A stretch of DNA of 64,000 nt, from positions 249,001 to 313,000 of the forward strand of contig QXJR01000017.1 of NCBI GenBank assembly GCA_020975725.1, written 5' to 3'. The DNA is from Picocystis sp. L7 (taxonomy: Eukaryota > Chlorophyta > Picocystophyceae > Picocystales > Picocystaceae). Shown here one piece after another: positions 11,507 to 21,948 of the stretch; position 1 is the stretch's first letter, and every line of letters begins with the position of its first letter. The notes beneath the pieces are model-generated. The model was not told the origin of the DNA, ran no database searches, and saw nothing but the letters and a program-made list of their open reading frames with translations. The position numbers and the translations under genes were made by a program.

Positions 11507-12799
11507 TCAGTTCGTCTCCGATGTATCCCGCGTGAAGTTTTCTGGTTGCAGCGCTGTCGCAATTCGATCCATTGCTTCCTCGAGCAATTCCATGCTTGCT
11601 GCGTAGGAAATACGTAGGCAATTCGGATCTCCAAATGCATCTCCTGGCACGACGGCTACCTTTGCTACTTCTAAGAGATATCTGCAGAGAGCGTCCACAT
11701 CTGGAACTTTTCCAAACCCTTTCACCTCTACATCAGGGCCTAAGAATCGGGAAACATTCGGAAAAGCATAGAATGCACCTTGTGGTTCAGCCAGAACGAT
11801 ACCCTCCACAGCACACAAGCGTTTCACAACAAAATCTCTTCGTTCTTTAAATGCTTTGATCATGGCAAACCCTGGTTCACCCCCCGCTGGTCCAAGGGCC
11901 AGGGCCTCCAAGGCAGCTTCTTGCGCGATTGTGTTGGCCCCCGACGTAGTATGGCTCTGCACTGCTGCCATGGCACTTGCGATCCATTGTGGTGCAGCAG
12001 CATAACCAAGTCGCCAGCCGGTCATGGCATATCCCTTTGAGAACCCATTGACAGTGATGGTACGTTCCCACATTCCTTCGAAAGAAGCGAAGGAGTGGTG
12101 CTTTGCGGGAGGATAGACGATGTGTTCATAGATTTCGTCCGAAAGTACCAAAAGCCTAGGATGTTCAGCCACGATTTTTGCAATGTCTCGTAGTTCTTTC
12201 TCGGAGTAGACGGCTCCAGTGGGGTTGCTTGGGGTGCACAAGATAAGCATCCTCGATTTTTCGTTCAACGACTCGGCAAGTTCGCTGGGCCGGAGTACGA
12301 ATCCGTCCTTTGCAGTGGTGTTGATCACCACACTTTTGGCTCCAGCAAGTGTGGCCATTTCCGGGTACGACACCCAATAAGGTGCTGGTACGATGACTTC
12401 GTCATCGGGTTGGCAGCACGCGAAGACGGCCATGGCACAAGATTGTTTGGCACCGTTGGAAACCACGATTTCGTCTTGGGCGTATTCCAGCCCGTGATCT
12501 CGCCTCAGCTTCTTACGCACCAACTCTTTGAGCTCTCCGGTTCCACTGTTTGGCGCGTATCTGGTTCTTCCGTTTCGGATGGCACGCACGCCTGCTTCGG
12601 CGACGGCGCTAGGTGTGTCGAAGTCCGGTTCACCAGCGGCGAGGCCGATCACGTCGATCCCTTTGGCCTTCATGGCACGTGCCAGATCCGTCAACGCCAT
12701 GGTCCTGGACGCACGTAGGGCTGCCACCCTTGGATTGATGCTCCGATCGACGTTCGCCATCGCCATCGACGCGACGTGCGCTCTCGCACTAGACGCCAT
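11507..12799 (-). CDS. Prokaryotic-type aspartate / prephenate aminotransferase
   Basis: Single-exon 430-residue fold-type I PLP enzyme of the 1-beta aspartate aminotransferase group, whose plastid members transaminate oxaloacetate and prephenate (to arogenate) in Phe/Tyr synthesis. Visible motifs are GLAAGEPDFDTP, RYAPNSGTGELKELV, TPSNPTGAVYS, LSDEIYEHIVY and the PLP lysine (K255) in NGFSKGYAMTGWRLG. The N-terminus (MASSARAHVASMAMANVDRS) is a short possible transit peptide before NPRVAALRASRTMALTD, shorter than in land plants. It lies 111 bp from PSMA7 in convergent orientation. Whether prephenate is a substrate cannot be read from the sequence with certainty. Confidence 0.93.
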   Translation of the reverse strand: MASSARAHVASMAMANVDRSINPRVAALRASRTMALTDLARAMKAKGIDVIGLAAGEPDFDTPSAVAEAGVRAIRNGRTRYAPNSGTGELKELVRKKLRRDHGLEYAQDEIVVSNGAKQSCAMAVFACCQPDDEVIVPAPYWVSYPEMATLAGAKSVVINTTAKDGFVLRPSELAESLNEKSRMLILCTPSNPTGAVYSEKELRDIAKIVAEHPRLLVLSDEIYEHIVYPPAKHHSFASFEGMWERTITVNGFSKGYAMTGWRLGYAAAPQWIASAMAAVQSHTTSGANTIAQEAALEALALGPAGGEPGFAMIKAFKERRDFVVKRLCAVEGIVLAEPQGAFYAFPNVSRFLGPDVEVKGFGKVPDVDALCRYLLEVAKVAVVPGDAFGDPNCLRISYAASMELLEEAMDRIATALQPENFTRDTSETN

Positions 12800-12810
12800 G
12801 TCGAGTTCAA

Positions 12811-12970
12811 TCCTCTCTCAATCCTCTCCACTCTCTCCACCCTCTCCACTCTTTACACTCTACACTCTTTACACTCTACACTCTCTCCACCCTCTACACT
12901 CTCTACACTCTCTCCGCCCTCTCAATCTCTCCACTCTATCCAATCTCTCCACCTTTTCCACTCTCCACCC
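12811..12970. repeat. CTCTCCAC/CTCTACAC pyrimidine-rich microsatellite
   Basis: About 160 bp of irregular repeats of TCTCCAC, CTCTACAC and TCTTTACAC type, with all purines on the opposite strand apart from single A interruptions. It begins directly upstream of the aminotransferase start codon. Confidence 0.9.
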
Positions 12971-13416
12971 ACATCAGGTTCTCTCTCGAACTTGTGCCAT
13001 CGTCCTTCCCCGATCTAGTCGGCCGCTTCTCTCTCGAAACACCCACTCTCTCCGTGCCTCGTTCGACCCGATGCATGTGTCCAATTCATTCGAGCTTCAA
13101 CCGGATACCTTTCCTTGGGTGGCTTCACGCATCCATTTTGCAATTCCTAAGAGAGGAATCAATCCATCGGCAGATGATCCACTCCGGGTCAGTTGGGTTG
13201 GACCCACCGAAGCACCACGGATGCCATGGAAAGATAGAAAAAGCAAGCGTTCGACGTGTAAATCCGTCAACCAGTCGAGAAACCCCATCGCCAATCCTCC
13301 CAAGAAGTCCTCGGCCATGCGTGCGAGACCTCTCTCCTCTCCTTGTAGGCAGATGGGAAGCGTGGTGTGCATGGGTGTCTGTCCTTTTGCCTTCCCGGAG
13401 AGGGAGAGGGATGAAG

Positions 13417-13422
13417 GTTAAC
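13417..13422. promoter_or_regulatory. GTTAAC palindrome upstream of the CDIN1-like gene
   Basis: The site reads GGTTAACC in context and lies about 95 bp upstream of the ATG at 13516. One of six such sites in upstream positions in this window; its function is inferred only from recurrence and position. Confidence 0.4.
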
Positions 13423-13515
13423 CTTTCGCTTAATCTCACCACCCTCCGAGGCTCTGTGAGAGGAGGGGTGGAGTGCATTCGAGTGGCGCATGGAGAGGAG
13501 TTCGCGAGCACGAGC

Positions 13516-14364
13516 ATGGAACGCAAGGAATACGAAGCACTGCGAAAGAAACTCAGCCTGCCCGTGAAATACCAACCAGACTATGCTGATCTGTCCCGTC
13601 AGCATCCGAACGTCAGCTACGACACCATGGTCAGCATCTACAGCCAAGAATGTGCCCGGAGAGTCCGGAGGACTTTCAACGAAAGCCACCACAAAAGCCC
13701 ACAAGCCATGAAAAAATATGCAGAAAGGTATCTCGCTGGAGAGAACCTCACACAAATCGCGATGGACATCGATCTACCGGCGTGCTTGCTGGCAAGGCTG
13801 ATGCTCCAAATGTTGATGGGCCTCAACAAGCAGGCCGTCGGAACGGTGATGAAGGATCCAAACTTTCTCCTGCGCACGGATCTGAACGTACCTGAACAGG
13901 CGAAATCGAACGCTATCGTCGAGAGACTGAGAATGGACATACTTCTCGCTGTGGACGAAGATCACGTCTCGTCGCCATACGTGAACACGGTACAAAGGGT
14001 CATGGGATTGGAATATGAGTCCCTTTTGTGCGAAAAACTCATCAGCTTGGATATTCCCTTCTATCCAGAAGATGCACTCCGCGCAGAAGGGCTAGCCAAG
14101 ACACCCGATGTCAAGCTGGAGCTACCAATTGCAGTTGATGACCATATAGTACATTGGATAGACAGCAAAGCTTGTTTCTGCGATGGTTATGGTTACATTC
14201 GAGAGGCGTCTGCACAGTTTCAAGGGTATGTTCATAGGTATGGTTCCGGTATGGTCATTTATTGGTTTGGTTTCATCAAGGAGTTGCAAGGGGAGCAACC
14301 AGGTGTGCTTCTTGTGGACGACTTTCCACGTCCTTCTAGGATCACCAAACTGACCGCCACCTAG
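13516..14364 (+). CDS. CDIN1: CDIN1 (C15orf41)-like nuclease
   Basis: A 282-residue single-exon protein, very close to the human length of 281. The family consists of an N-terminal helix-turn-helix part and a C-terminal PD-(D/E)xK nuclease fold; the human protein partners codanin-1. Here GENLTQIAMDIDLPACLLARLML matches the HTH region and KDPNFLLRTDL the middle region. KTPDVKLELP with HWIDSKACFCDG gives the D...DxK active-site pair, followed by the conserved GSGMVIYWFGFI. The second acidic residue is Asp (IDSK), where the human protein has Glu (IESK). The ATG at 13516 was chosen because the start then matches the family length; longer upstream starts add low-complexity sequence. Confidence 0.92.
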   Translation: MERKEYEALRKKLSLPVKYQPDYADLSRQHPNVSYDTMVSIYSQECARRVRRTFNESHHKSPQAMKKYAERYLAGENLTQIAMDIDLPACLLARLMLQMLMGLNKQAVGTVMKDPNFLLRTDLNVPEQAKSNAIVERLRMDILLAVDEDHVSSPYVNTVQRVMGLEYESLLCEKLISLDIPFYPEDALRAEGLAKTPDVKLELPIAVDDHIVHWIDSKACFCDGYGYIREASAQFQGYVHRYGSGMVIYWFGFIKELQGEQPGVLLVDDFPRPSRITKLTAT

Positions 14365-15535
14365 CAAGGAAGGTTTGGCCCGTTCACGCTTTCATGCTCT
14401 GGGATCCGTAAATTTCTTCGCATGTCCTGGGCAACAAGCACAGGAGATATTGACGGAGCCTGTTTTGGAAATAAAAGAGGAGAAAACTACACACTACAAG
14501 GGACCACGTTGACAGACTTGGGCCAGCTTTGCCACAACAAGCTGGCATTGAACAAGTCAACCAGGCAGATTAGACCGGCATTTTTTGTTGCAAATACGCA
14601 GTCACAGCGTACGTAGCATCTTGCCTCACAAAATGATTTATTCATGCACACTATAACATAGTGATTAATGCATGGAACTTTACACTGCTAATATATTTGA
14701 GCAAGCACTTCATCCTGGAGCCATGGCTCAGAAGTTGGCTTGTTGTCCAGTCACCGCTGTGGCAGGCTTATGCTCGTGTTGCTGGAATCAAGGAACAGCA
14801 TCCTTAATCCAAATTGTGCATGGATACAATACGATGGTCCGTCTGCTGCCAAGCAATGAAAGCGATCATGCAGTACACATGTCACATTTTGCTGCATGTT
14901 GTGAGCAAGGAGTTGCAGGAGTGCATGGCCAGTCCTTCATCCACTCGAAGGTTTGCCCTGCATATTCCGGCTGGAATTTGAATGTTTTTTGAGTTCTCTT
15001 TACGCGTTGAATCTCTCATCTTCACATTTTGCAGGTTGTATCCAAACCCCTGCTACTGCGTCCTTCGACGCCGGTACTGCGCAGGGTTCCAAAAACGGGG
15101 GAGCCGGTGGTCCTAGGTAGATTGCTGAGCTTTGTCCCCTTGGTTTTGGCGGGACTGGCTTGCCATGTGGCTGGGGGACAGACGAACCCGGATGGATGGA
15201 CCCACTTGTCCGTTGCCCCACCTGAGAGACGTGTCCCCCCAGCCGAATGCGACCCTGACGGCTCGTCCCCCTTGGATACCCCAGGGAAATCTCCCCCCTG
15301 GACCTCCAGGCCCCTTGCACCCCGGGGGACCATGCCGAGGGGTGTCTCCTTCCCCGTACCTTCGTGCCAGCCTGGGGTCGGGGCAGGGGTCCGTTGGTTG
15401 GGGTTCGTCTGGAAAGAGTTGTGCACACACTGGTCCGAACGGGTGGCAGAATAGCACATCGTCGACAGCAAAGCTGGACGGCAACCGGAGACACGTGCAC
15501 CAGCAAGCCATCCATCGACACGCCAGGAACCCAAG
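14365..15535. other. Intergenic between CDIN1 and the membrane coiled-coil gene
   Basis: Nearly 1.2 kb. The first 600 bp are AT-richer 3' flank; 15050-15440 is C/G-rich, with long but low-complexity open frames on both strands. Nothing supported. Confidence 0.5.
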
Positions 15536-16182
15536 ATGATGTCCAGTCCATGGTCGGAATCTCCCAGTCCCATCCAAGCTGGAGTGGCCAGGATCTTCAT
15601 GCGAGATGACAGTGAAGCACTTCCCGTGTACGACGGCGCCAAAGCTTCCAAACCGAGAAAGCACAAAGGAATGGTGAATAAAAGTGTCAGCTGGATTAGC
15701 AGATGCATATGGATATTGCTGGTGTTCTGTACGTGAGCGAACTCAACGAAGAGAAACGCAACGAGAGGAGAGAGGGCAAAAATCCGACTGCAAAAGGCAA
15801 AAACCTTCGTTTTACGCTCCACCTCGTGCACATCGACTGACCTGAATTCAACGCAACCGTAGACTGCGGATTGTCACACTACGCCAAGTCCGAGCTAGAA
15901 AAATCGAACTTAAAGCTTAAGAAGGATGCAACCATTGCGAGAGCATTTGTGACAGAAGTGAATGCACGCTTCATGGAAAAAATGGAAATCATAAAATCGC
16001 AAGAGTTGACCATTGGAAACTTGAAAATGGAACTGGATATATGCGAGAAAAAGAATGAGGATGTCCTTCAGCAGATAGATCGTACTGACACACAATCTTT
16101 CGAAGATGGCTTTAGGAGAGACGTTCCTGATAAGGGCAACATGTTACGTGACCTCACTTTGTCCAGTATAGCCCCACAATGA
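15536..16182 (+). CDS. Small single-pass membrane coiled-coil protein, unknown
   Basis: Predicted from two exons, 15536-15728 and 15863-16182, joined across a 134-bp GTACGT..GTAG intron in phase (F|YCGLSHYAKSEL). The 170-residue product has a basic cytosolic-looking segment (SKPRKHKGMVNK), one hydrophobic helix (SWISRCIWILLVFYCGL), then a heptad-like charged region (ELEKSNLKLKKDATIARAF and KSQELTIGNLKMELDICEKK) predicted as coiled coil. No known family recognised. The second exon has no ATG of its own near its start, which supports the splice. The start could be the second Met of the MM pair. Confidence 0.5.
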
Positions 16183-16442
16183 AACACACAAAACGCACTA
16201 AGATTTTGGAGTCGTCCATGTGGAAAGTCACAGATGGTAGTTCACCAAGTGCACAGTATTCTCAGTTTATTCTTTCCGTTGCTGGCAACGTTTGTTGGCA
16301 TAGCATCTCCAACCGTCCATAATAATACACCTTCCAAGGATACACGTAAGCGCATATTCTCTTGAAATTTTGATTCATTTACTGCCTTCCACGTTTAGGT
16401 TATGCTGAAGGCGTGCGTGCCTTGCTTCTGTGCATGAGGTTT

Positions 16443-17564
16443 TCAGAATTCTCTATCTCCAAAAATGTGGTGGGCGATCATGCTCCAGACATATAAAATG
16501 TCGATGAGCCACAGGGTTGAGATTTTCATCCAGGTGCTCACCCAACTTTCATCCACCACAAGTTGCTGGTGTGTCCACGACTCTGACCATCCCGTCAGAA
16601 TCATAGCAACCATCATGGATGCAAGCATGAAAATCATGTGGAAAAAGTCTGGCCGGTATGGCAAGCCTTGGTCCGAATCCATGCCTTCTTCTACGCTGAT
16701 TGCGAACGTCTTTGATCTCTCACCTGCCCTTACCGTAGTTATTATGACCGAAAGCATTGTGATCACAAATCCTGCAATCGTGGTCCAACCAGTTTCTCCT
16801 TCTTGCCTTTGAAGTGTGTTACAATCGCTACCTGGGGGTTGGCTCATTATGCTGCTCCAAGTCAAATACACGCTGTACGCAAAGATCGCCGCCGACGTGA
16901 ACAAACCAGCACTTTCCGCTCGCCAGGGCGTTACAGACATCACCGTATATCCTATAGCAAGCACGAGTGTGAAGGTTATAAAGAAAATATTCAGCGAACA
17001 ACTTGAACTGGGAGCAAAGAAATGGTACATGAATCCAATGCCAGTCAAGGAAGCGGCATTCAGGACCACAGTGAGGGCAACGAGCGCAGCAGAAAGCGGA
17101 GGGCGCTCGAGCCAGAGCTCATTCCAATCGTAAACAAAATCCAACAGTATAATTGCTTGCAGCACGAGGTAGATTGCCCCCCCAACCCTTGAAATTTGGA
17201 AGTAGACGTCAGCGAAATCTCCAGGCACAAAGAAGAAGCCTGCGATGAGTCCCATCCAGAGTGGCACTTTGACAAGCCACATCCCTGAGTTGACTGCCTC
17301 TCTTGGATCTTCTGCTTCCCTCACCCCTAGAGACAATATGCAGAGGATGAAGAAGAAAATGGCGCTTCCACAGCTGATCCGTAGCACTGCTTCCTTTCCC
17401 AAGCAAGTGGTGTTGCCCATGCAATGGTCCAAGTTGTAGAGTCCATCAAGCGCATCCCCTCCATAGTCTCTCAGCACCCAGCTGACGATCGTGGAGACCA
17501 CGAACATGACCAGGTACACGTATTTGCAATCTTGGTGCCTCATGCGTGCCGAACAAGCTCCCAT
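16443..17564 (-). CDS. SERINC/TMS1 family membrane protein
   Basis: 373-residue multi-pass protein of the serine incorporator (SERINC/TDE1/TMS1) family, found in endomembranes and plasma membrane and linked to phospholipid handling. About ten hydrophobic helices are visible. Family landmarks are TIVSWVLRDYG near the start, LGKEAVLRISCGSAIFFFIL, then EDPREAVNSGMWLVKVPLW, AIILLDFVYDWNELW and CSLNIFFITFTLVL, with the C-terminal ESWTHQQLVVDESWVSTWMK. Spacing follows plant SERINCs. The chosen start (MGACSARMRHQDCKY) gives a short cytosolic tail; the Cys-rich N-terminal hydrophobic segment usual in animals is absent, and an upstream exon cannot be excluded. Single exon. Confidence 0.9.
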   Translation of the reverse strand: MGACSARMRHQDCKYVYLVMFVVSTIVSWVLRDYGGDALDGLYNLDHCMGNTTCLGKEAVLRISCGSAIFFFILCILSLGVREAEDPREAVNSGMWLVKVPLWMGLIAGFFFVPGDFADVYFQISRVGGAIYLVLQAIILLDFVYDWNELWLERPPLSAALVALTVVLNAASLTGIGFMYHFFAPSSSCSLNIFFITFTLVLAIGYTVMSVTPWRAESAGLFTSAAIFAYSVYLTWSSIMSQPPGSDCNTLQRQEGETGWTTIAGFVITMLSVIITTVRAGERSKTFAISVEEGMDSDQGLPYRPDFFHMIFMLASMMVAMILTGWSESWTHQQLVVDESWVSTWMKISTLWLIDILYVWSMIAHHIFGDREF

Positions 17565-18787
17565 GGCGTCGGTTACGTGTCCGGTCGATTCGTTGGATAC
17601 CTTCGAATCCCTTGGACCAGCTTTGAATCCATCGATTCGAAACAGGCGTGCTACAGCACCTTGGGAAGCGTTAGGTTCGATTGGGGCTATCCATCCGGTC
17701 CCAACCCGGTTCAATCGGGGGTTTCCCCAGGTTCGAAGATGCTTTTCCACCTTGGCCCCAGTAGGACAAACCATGAGGACCACCCAAGTCCAAGGAGATT
17801 CGAGATTTGTGGGGGAGAAAGGACGGGGTCGCATCAAATGGAAAGGAACAGAAGGCTGTGGCTCGTAAGGTACCATCAGATGCAGCACTGAGCAACCAGG
17901 GAGAGTCAAAGAAGGTGACCATGCTGCAAGGAAGCAAGTAGGAACGATCGATCCAGGGGTCTACAGGTGGTGTCCTCCAGGGATAGGCAAGATGCAACAC
18001 CTGTACATGTTGGACTGAGAAAAATCCACTCGAACCGTGCATTGTGGATTGACCAATGTGATATTCAAGCGTATGGATGCGTGAACATTTGATGGGGATG
18101 GGCATCAGTCCCTTTTTCAGTGGTGCTGAGTAAGGGCTGTACCAAGACCAAGTGATTGTGAGACAGAAAAGAAATGGGAAGCTCAGGCGGAATCCAAACA
18201 AAAAAGAGAAGGACAACCCATCGTGGAAGAGACAAAAATGCACCAGACCGACGTATAAATGACTTAGGAGATCATTTTCACGAGGAACGTCGCAAAATTC
18301 CTTCACGTGACAGCACTGCTGAAGCAGTCGAGCCTCGAAACACTTTTCTAGCCCTTGAGTAGAAAGATGCCCATTCTCTAGGGACATGTGCAGAACTGCC
18401 CCTCGTCTTGAACCCCGTGGAAGGAACGACTACCGAGTGACCCTTCCATGATGAATTTCCTAGCCAAAAAGTCTAGCGTAGAAAAGAGGCACGCGTGCAA
18501 GGTGGAGAAGAAAGGCAAAAAACTTCCGCCTGATGAATTATTCCAGAAAAACTGAATGTGCGCCAGTGACAAATCGCATTGTTCACAGTATTCCAAAATC
18601 ACGGGCACGAACCTGAAGAAGCAACAAGATTGCACAGCAATGCCTGAATCTTTTCCATAGAGGAGGTGGAAGGAAAGGGCGGGCATCAAGGTGCTGCATA
18701 AGGCAGCCAGAGGCAGCGATGTCTGTCTATCAACCCTGCGCAGCAAGCAGTCTGATCCAGATAAGGGAACGATGTCCAGTGGGAACA
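17565..18787. other. Intergenic between SERINC (5') and PUS7 (3')
   Basis: 1.2 kb with two genes on the same strand. I see no conserved coding sequence on either strand. 17700-17850 has the C/G-rich promoter-like composition, and 17900-18780 is more balanced. Confidence 0.45.
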
Positions 18788-20584
18788 TCAAGCAATGGGT
18801 CCCGAAGCCTCGTTACCGGCAGTCAATGCAATTGACTTTTGGAATGCCGCTGAGCTTGATGCCTTTGTCAACTCACGAACGGCCATGGTTGCATAGCAGG
18901 AGGCAGGAAGAGTGAACTCGAGTTGCAATGCTCTTTTCTCACCCCCATCCGCAGTCTTGTTGCGTCTCCTACCCCGCAGCTTGTCAGCATCTGTTTCTGT
19001 TAGATCTTCGTTTTCGTGATTGTAGCGCAACACTTTCCATTCCACATTATGAGGCTTCTGTATGATTCTCCTGTATGCGCCCGTGAGGCCGGTGATGGAG
19101 AACATCTTTACCTTGTGAGGAGATTCTTCCAACGAAATGCCATCCTCTTCTGCTAGTGTATGGAAAAGTGCACCAGTGTCATTGGTTGGATAAATCACAC
19201 GGTTGCCCGGCAATGGTAGCACAAGGTCAAACACTGTGTATCGGCGGCTTTGCACGTCTTCTGTAGTGACCACGCGCACCTGGTCTGGATCAATGTCTGT
19301 CTTGACCGAGCTCATATCGCCCACCGTGCAGGCCAGGTCCCCTTCCACCACGGCAGAAGAACCAAACTTCTCCAACCGTGCTGTCGCCACTCTATTCCAC
19401 AGGTAGCTTTGGTAGCTATGGACGTACAGCATTTGCAATGTACGCGGTATGCAGGACAGCACATGTACCAGATTCTTTTCACCGTACTTGTGAAAACCTT
19501 CCAGCATTGATCGTTCCGCGACCAAAAAGTGCGGCATTTTCTGCAGGGCACCCTTGGCGTCCAAGGTATCCAAAAAGTACTGCTTAGCTTCGGCGCATTC
19601 CTGCCTTTCGTTCTCCTTGGGACGCACAATGAGCTTGATCGCATCCATCCACTGACCTTTTAACAACGCCATTCCCACGTGGTGGGTACCTCCACTAAAC
19701 CGTTGAAGACCAAAGTAGTTGATGAAGCCATCTCTACTCAGGTATTCGACCCCTTCCCTCAGTGCATCCTCGCTTTCCACGACGCCACGAAGCACCACGC
19801 AGAAACGATTGCCGAGCAGGTCCCCTAGCTTCAATGGTTCTTCGACATACTTGAAGTTACCAACCATGATACCTCGCAGGACTTTGTTCAGTCTCGCGAC
19901 GCTCTCTGATTTCTGTCGGTACAGCGTGACCCGTTGGGTCGTGACACCTCGTTTGTCTTTGGTACCGGCAAACCCGAAGCTCGATGGCTTGCAGCGCAGC
20001 ATTCGTCCGATGACGTTGAGTGCATCTTGCGTGTCTTTGTTCTCTTTGTACAAGGTAAACATGAGGAAGTTGGGCCTGTCCGCTGGCCATGCGTTGTTCC
20101 GGTAGTCGAACTGGATCTCTTCCCCACGTTTCCTCTTCTGCGCACCGGTGGGTCGTCTGCCTTGGTCTTCTTCCTTGCCTTTTTGGTTTGGGTAGATCCG
20201 GATCATCTTTCCTGGTGGGTTATCGTCGTCATCGACCGTGTCGGTGACGAGTTGGAAGGGTTCGCCGTGCGTGCGGAAGAACTGGTGGATGCGTTTGCGT
20301 TCCTCTCGATCCACTGGCGCGGGCAGGAGCAGGCGGCATCTTCCTGGACCGTAGGTACGGGTGTTCTCGTCGTACCACCGTCTCAGGAAGTCTTCCAGCT
20401 TCTGCTTGCCTTGTCCACCGGCCACCTTTTCGAACGCTCGGACGAGCTCCTCTGTCGTCTCCACTGGACCTTCCTGCACGTCTCCTCCGCCTTCCCCCTG
20501 CGTCTGCGTCTTCGTTCCAGCACGCGTGAGTCGTTCTCGTCCCTTGTCCTTGTGCGCAACACCTCCCAGGCACCGTTTCCACAT
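18788..20584 (-). CDS. PUS7: TruD-family tRNA pseudouridine synthase (PUS7-like)
   Basis: 598-residue single-exon TruD/PUS7 enzyme, which isomerises uridine in tRNA (U13, U35) and mRNA in other eukaryotes. The catalytic aspartate is D210 in the family motif FGFAGTKDKRGVTTQ. Downstream come GNRFCVVLRGV, FINYFGLQRFSGG, MLYVHSYQSYLWNRVA and the C-terminal FTLPASCYATMAVRELTK. An acidic, Gln/Gly-rich N-terminal 50 residues precedes the fold, as in other eukaryotic members. The ATG at 20584 opens with MWKRCLGGVAHKDKG. PSTK, another tRNA enzyme, starts 348 bp away in divergent orientation. Confidence 0.95.
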   Translation of the reverse strand: MWKRCLGGVAHKDKGRERLTRAGTKTQTQGEGGGDVQEGPVETTEELVRAFEKVAGGQGKQKLEDFLRRWYDENTRTYGPGRCRLLLPAPVDREERKRIHQFFRTHGEPFQLVTDTVDDDDNPPGKMIRIYPNQKGKEEDQGRRPTGAQKRKRGEEIQFDYRNNAWPADRPNFLMFTLYKENKDTQDALNVIGRMLRCKPSSFGFAGTKDKRGVTTQRVTLYRQKSESVARLNKVLRGIMVGNFKYVEEPLKLGDLLGNRFCVVLRGVVESEDALREGVEYLSRDGFINYFGLQRFSGGTHHVGMALLKGQWMDAIKLIVRPKENERQECAEAKQYFLDTLDAKGALQKMPHFLVAERSMLEGFHKYGEKNLVHVLSCIPRTLQMLYVHSYQSYLWNRVATARLEKFGSSAVVEGDLACTVGDMSSVKTDIDPDQVRVVTTEDVQSRRYTVFDLVLPLPGNRVIYPTNDTGALFHTLAEEDGISLEESPHKVKMFSITGLTGAYRRIIQKPHNVEWKVLRYNHENEDLTETDADKLRGRRRNKTADGGEKRALQLEFTLPASCYATMAVRELTKASSSAAFQKSIALTAGNEASGPIA

Positions 20585-20932
20585 CCTTTTTTTTTTTGTT
20601 TGTCCTCCTTGGTTCCCTTTCTATTCTATCTACGATGGCGCGTTTCGCGCATCGCGCACCGTGTGGATGGGTTCCAAATCGTCCAGCACCACGAGTTTCC
20701 CTCGGCCATCCACTTCGTGGACGAGGAAATCGGTGTACCTGGTCCCGCACGTCCCCGATCAGCTCCCGTTCGGCCAGGTGTCCACCCGCTTCGATCCGAT
20801 CTGGCACGGACGGCCCCGATGCGTTCGGATCGATCACGTGATCCCGGGGGAGGCGCCCACCTGTGCTTCAGCACGCCCCGGATCCGCGGTCCGGGGCGCA
20901 CGTGGCGCGACGCGCCCACGTCCGTTTCGCGC
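20585..20932. other. Divergent promoter region of PUS7 and PSTK
   Basis: 348 bp. A T-run lies directly upstream of the PUS7 ATG (20584-20600), followed by GC-rich sequence with GATC words. No gene seen. Confidence 0.5.
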
Positions 20933-21948
20933 ATGGCGCACGCCATGGCGGTCGGGAAGGAAGGGTTGTGCACGTGGGAAGGACCGAACCAGGCGTGCCT
21001 GGTGGTGCTCTGCGGGCTGCCGGGTGCGGGAAAGAGCGCACTGGCGGAAGGATGGAAGATGGAGAAGGAAGAGGTGCACGTGGCGAGCGTGGATCGGGCA
21101 CTCGCGAAACGTGGCGCGTGGAACGCAGAGGGATGGAAACGCGCCGGTCGGGAGGTGAAGCGAGACGTACGAGAGAGGATGGACAGAGCCAGACGGGATC
21201 CAACCACCAAGCACGTGATCGTCGTGGACGACAACATGCACCTCCGAAGCATGCGAAAGGAATACTTCCGCATCGCCAGGGAACGTGAGCCCCATCCCGA
21301 CGCGTGCCGAAGCCAAAGTCCTACGTCCACAATCGGATGGGCTGACGAGGCGTGCGAATCGTTCGATCAGACGGTGCTTGCTACCTGCAGGTGTTCGTGG
21401 ACGTGCCTTGGGACGTGGCGTCGAAACGAAACCGTGGACGTGCCGAGGACCGACGCGTGCCGGACGAAGTCGTCCTGGACATGCACGAGCGGTTCGAACG
21501 ACCGAGACCGGAGAAACACGCGTGGGAACGCAACACCATCGTCGTGAAGGGAAACCATGTGGAATGGATGCACGACGCAGAAGAGCACGCACAGGTCTGC
21601 CAACGCACGTATCGGGCCCTCCTGGAGGCGTGGGAGCACGCCTCGCCTCCGCCCATGTCGGGAGCAGAGCGCAAGGACATGCAGGAGAGGAGCAGGAAAG
21701 GCAATCTCGAAAGCAAGGCGCACGCCTTCGACCTTCGTGCCAGGAAAATCGTTTCCGAAACGTTGCAGGAGGTGTCCCCGGAGGATCGAAGGGATCTGGC
21801 GCTCTCGTTGGCGAACGCCAAGCGGGAGCTTCTGGCTGAGGTGGAGGACGAAGGATGGGACGCCATCGACGTCGAACGACGCTTGTCCAGGTTCCGCGAC
21901 ACGTGCAAGCGTGTTCTGTCGCAACAGCTGCACGGCAGCGGGCAATAA
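20933..21948 (+). CDS. PSTK: L-seryl-tRNA(Sec) kinase
   Basis: PSTK phosphorylates Ser-tRNA(Sec), giving Sep-tRNA(Sec), the substrate of SepSecS in eukaryotic selenocysteine synthesis. Two exons, 20933-21284 and 21371-21948, encode 309 residues; the 86-bp intron (GTGAGC..ATCAG) restores IARE|HGACYLQVFVDVP, which matches the family segment after strand 3. The P-loop GLPGAGKS is at residues 28-35, the DDN switch-like motif in VVDDNMHLRSMRKEYF, and RP-PEKHAWERNT corresponds to the conserved EKP--E---WE--S/T region. KTI12 is a related alternative, but the DDN-(x4)-MR-E and the W-E--T block favour PSTK. Its presence fits the three selenoprotein genes at 58-63 kb. The ATG at 20945 is an alternative start four codons in. 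Confidence 0.85.

Larger units (their letters stand above)
12800..13515. other. Divergent promoter region of the aminotransferase and CDIN1 genes
   Basis: 716 bp holding a pyrimidine-rich microsatellite (12811-12970) and a GTTAAC site at 13417-13422. No gene seen. Confidence 0.6.

Noticed and set aside
15022-15831. Minus-strand 269-residue frame with a hydrophobic start
   Set aside because: Antisense to the small membrane protein exon and promoter; after the hydrophobic start it is low complexity with no family match.
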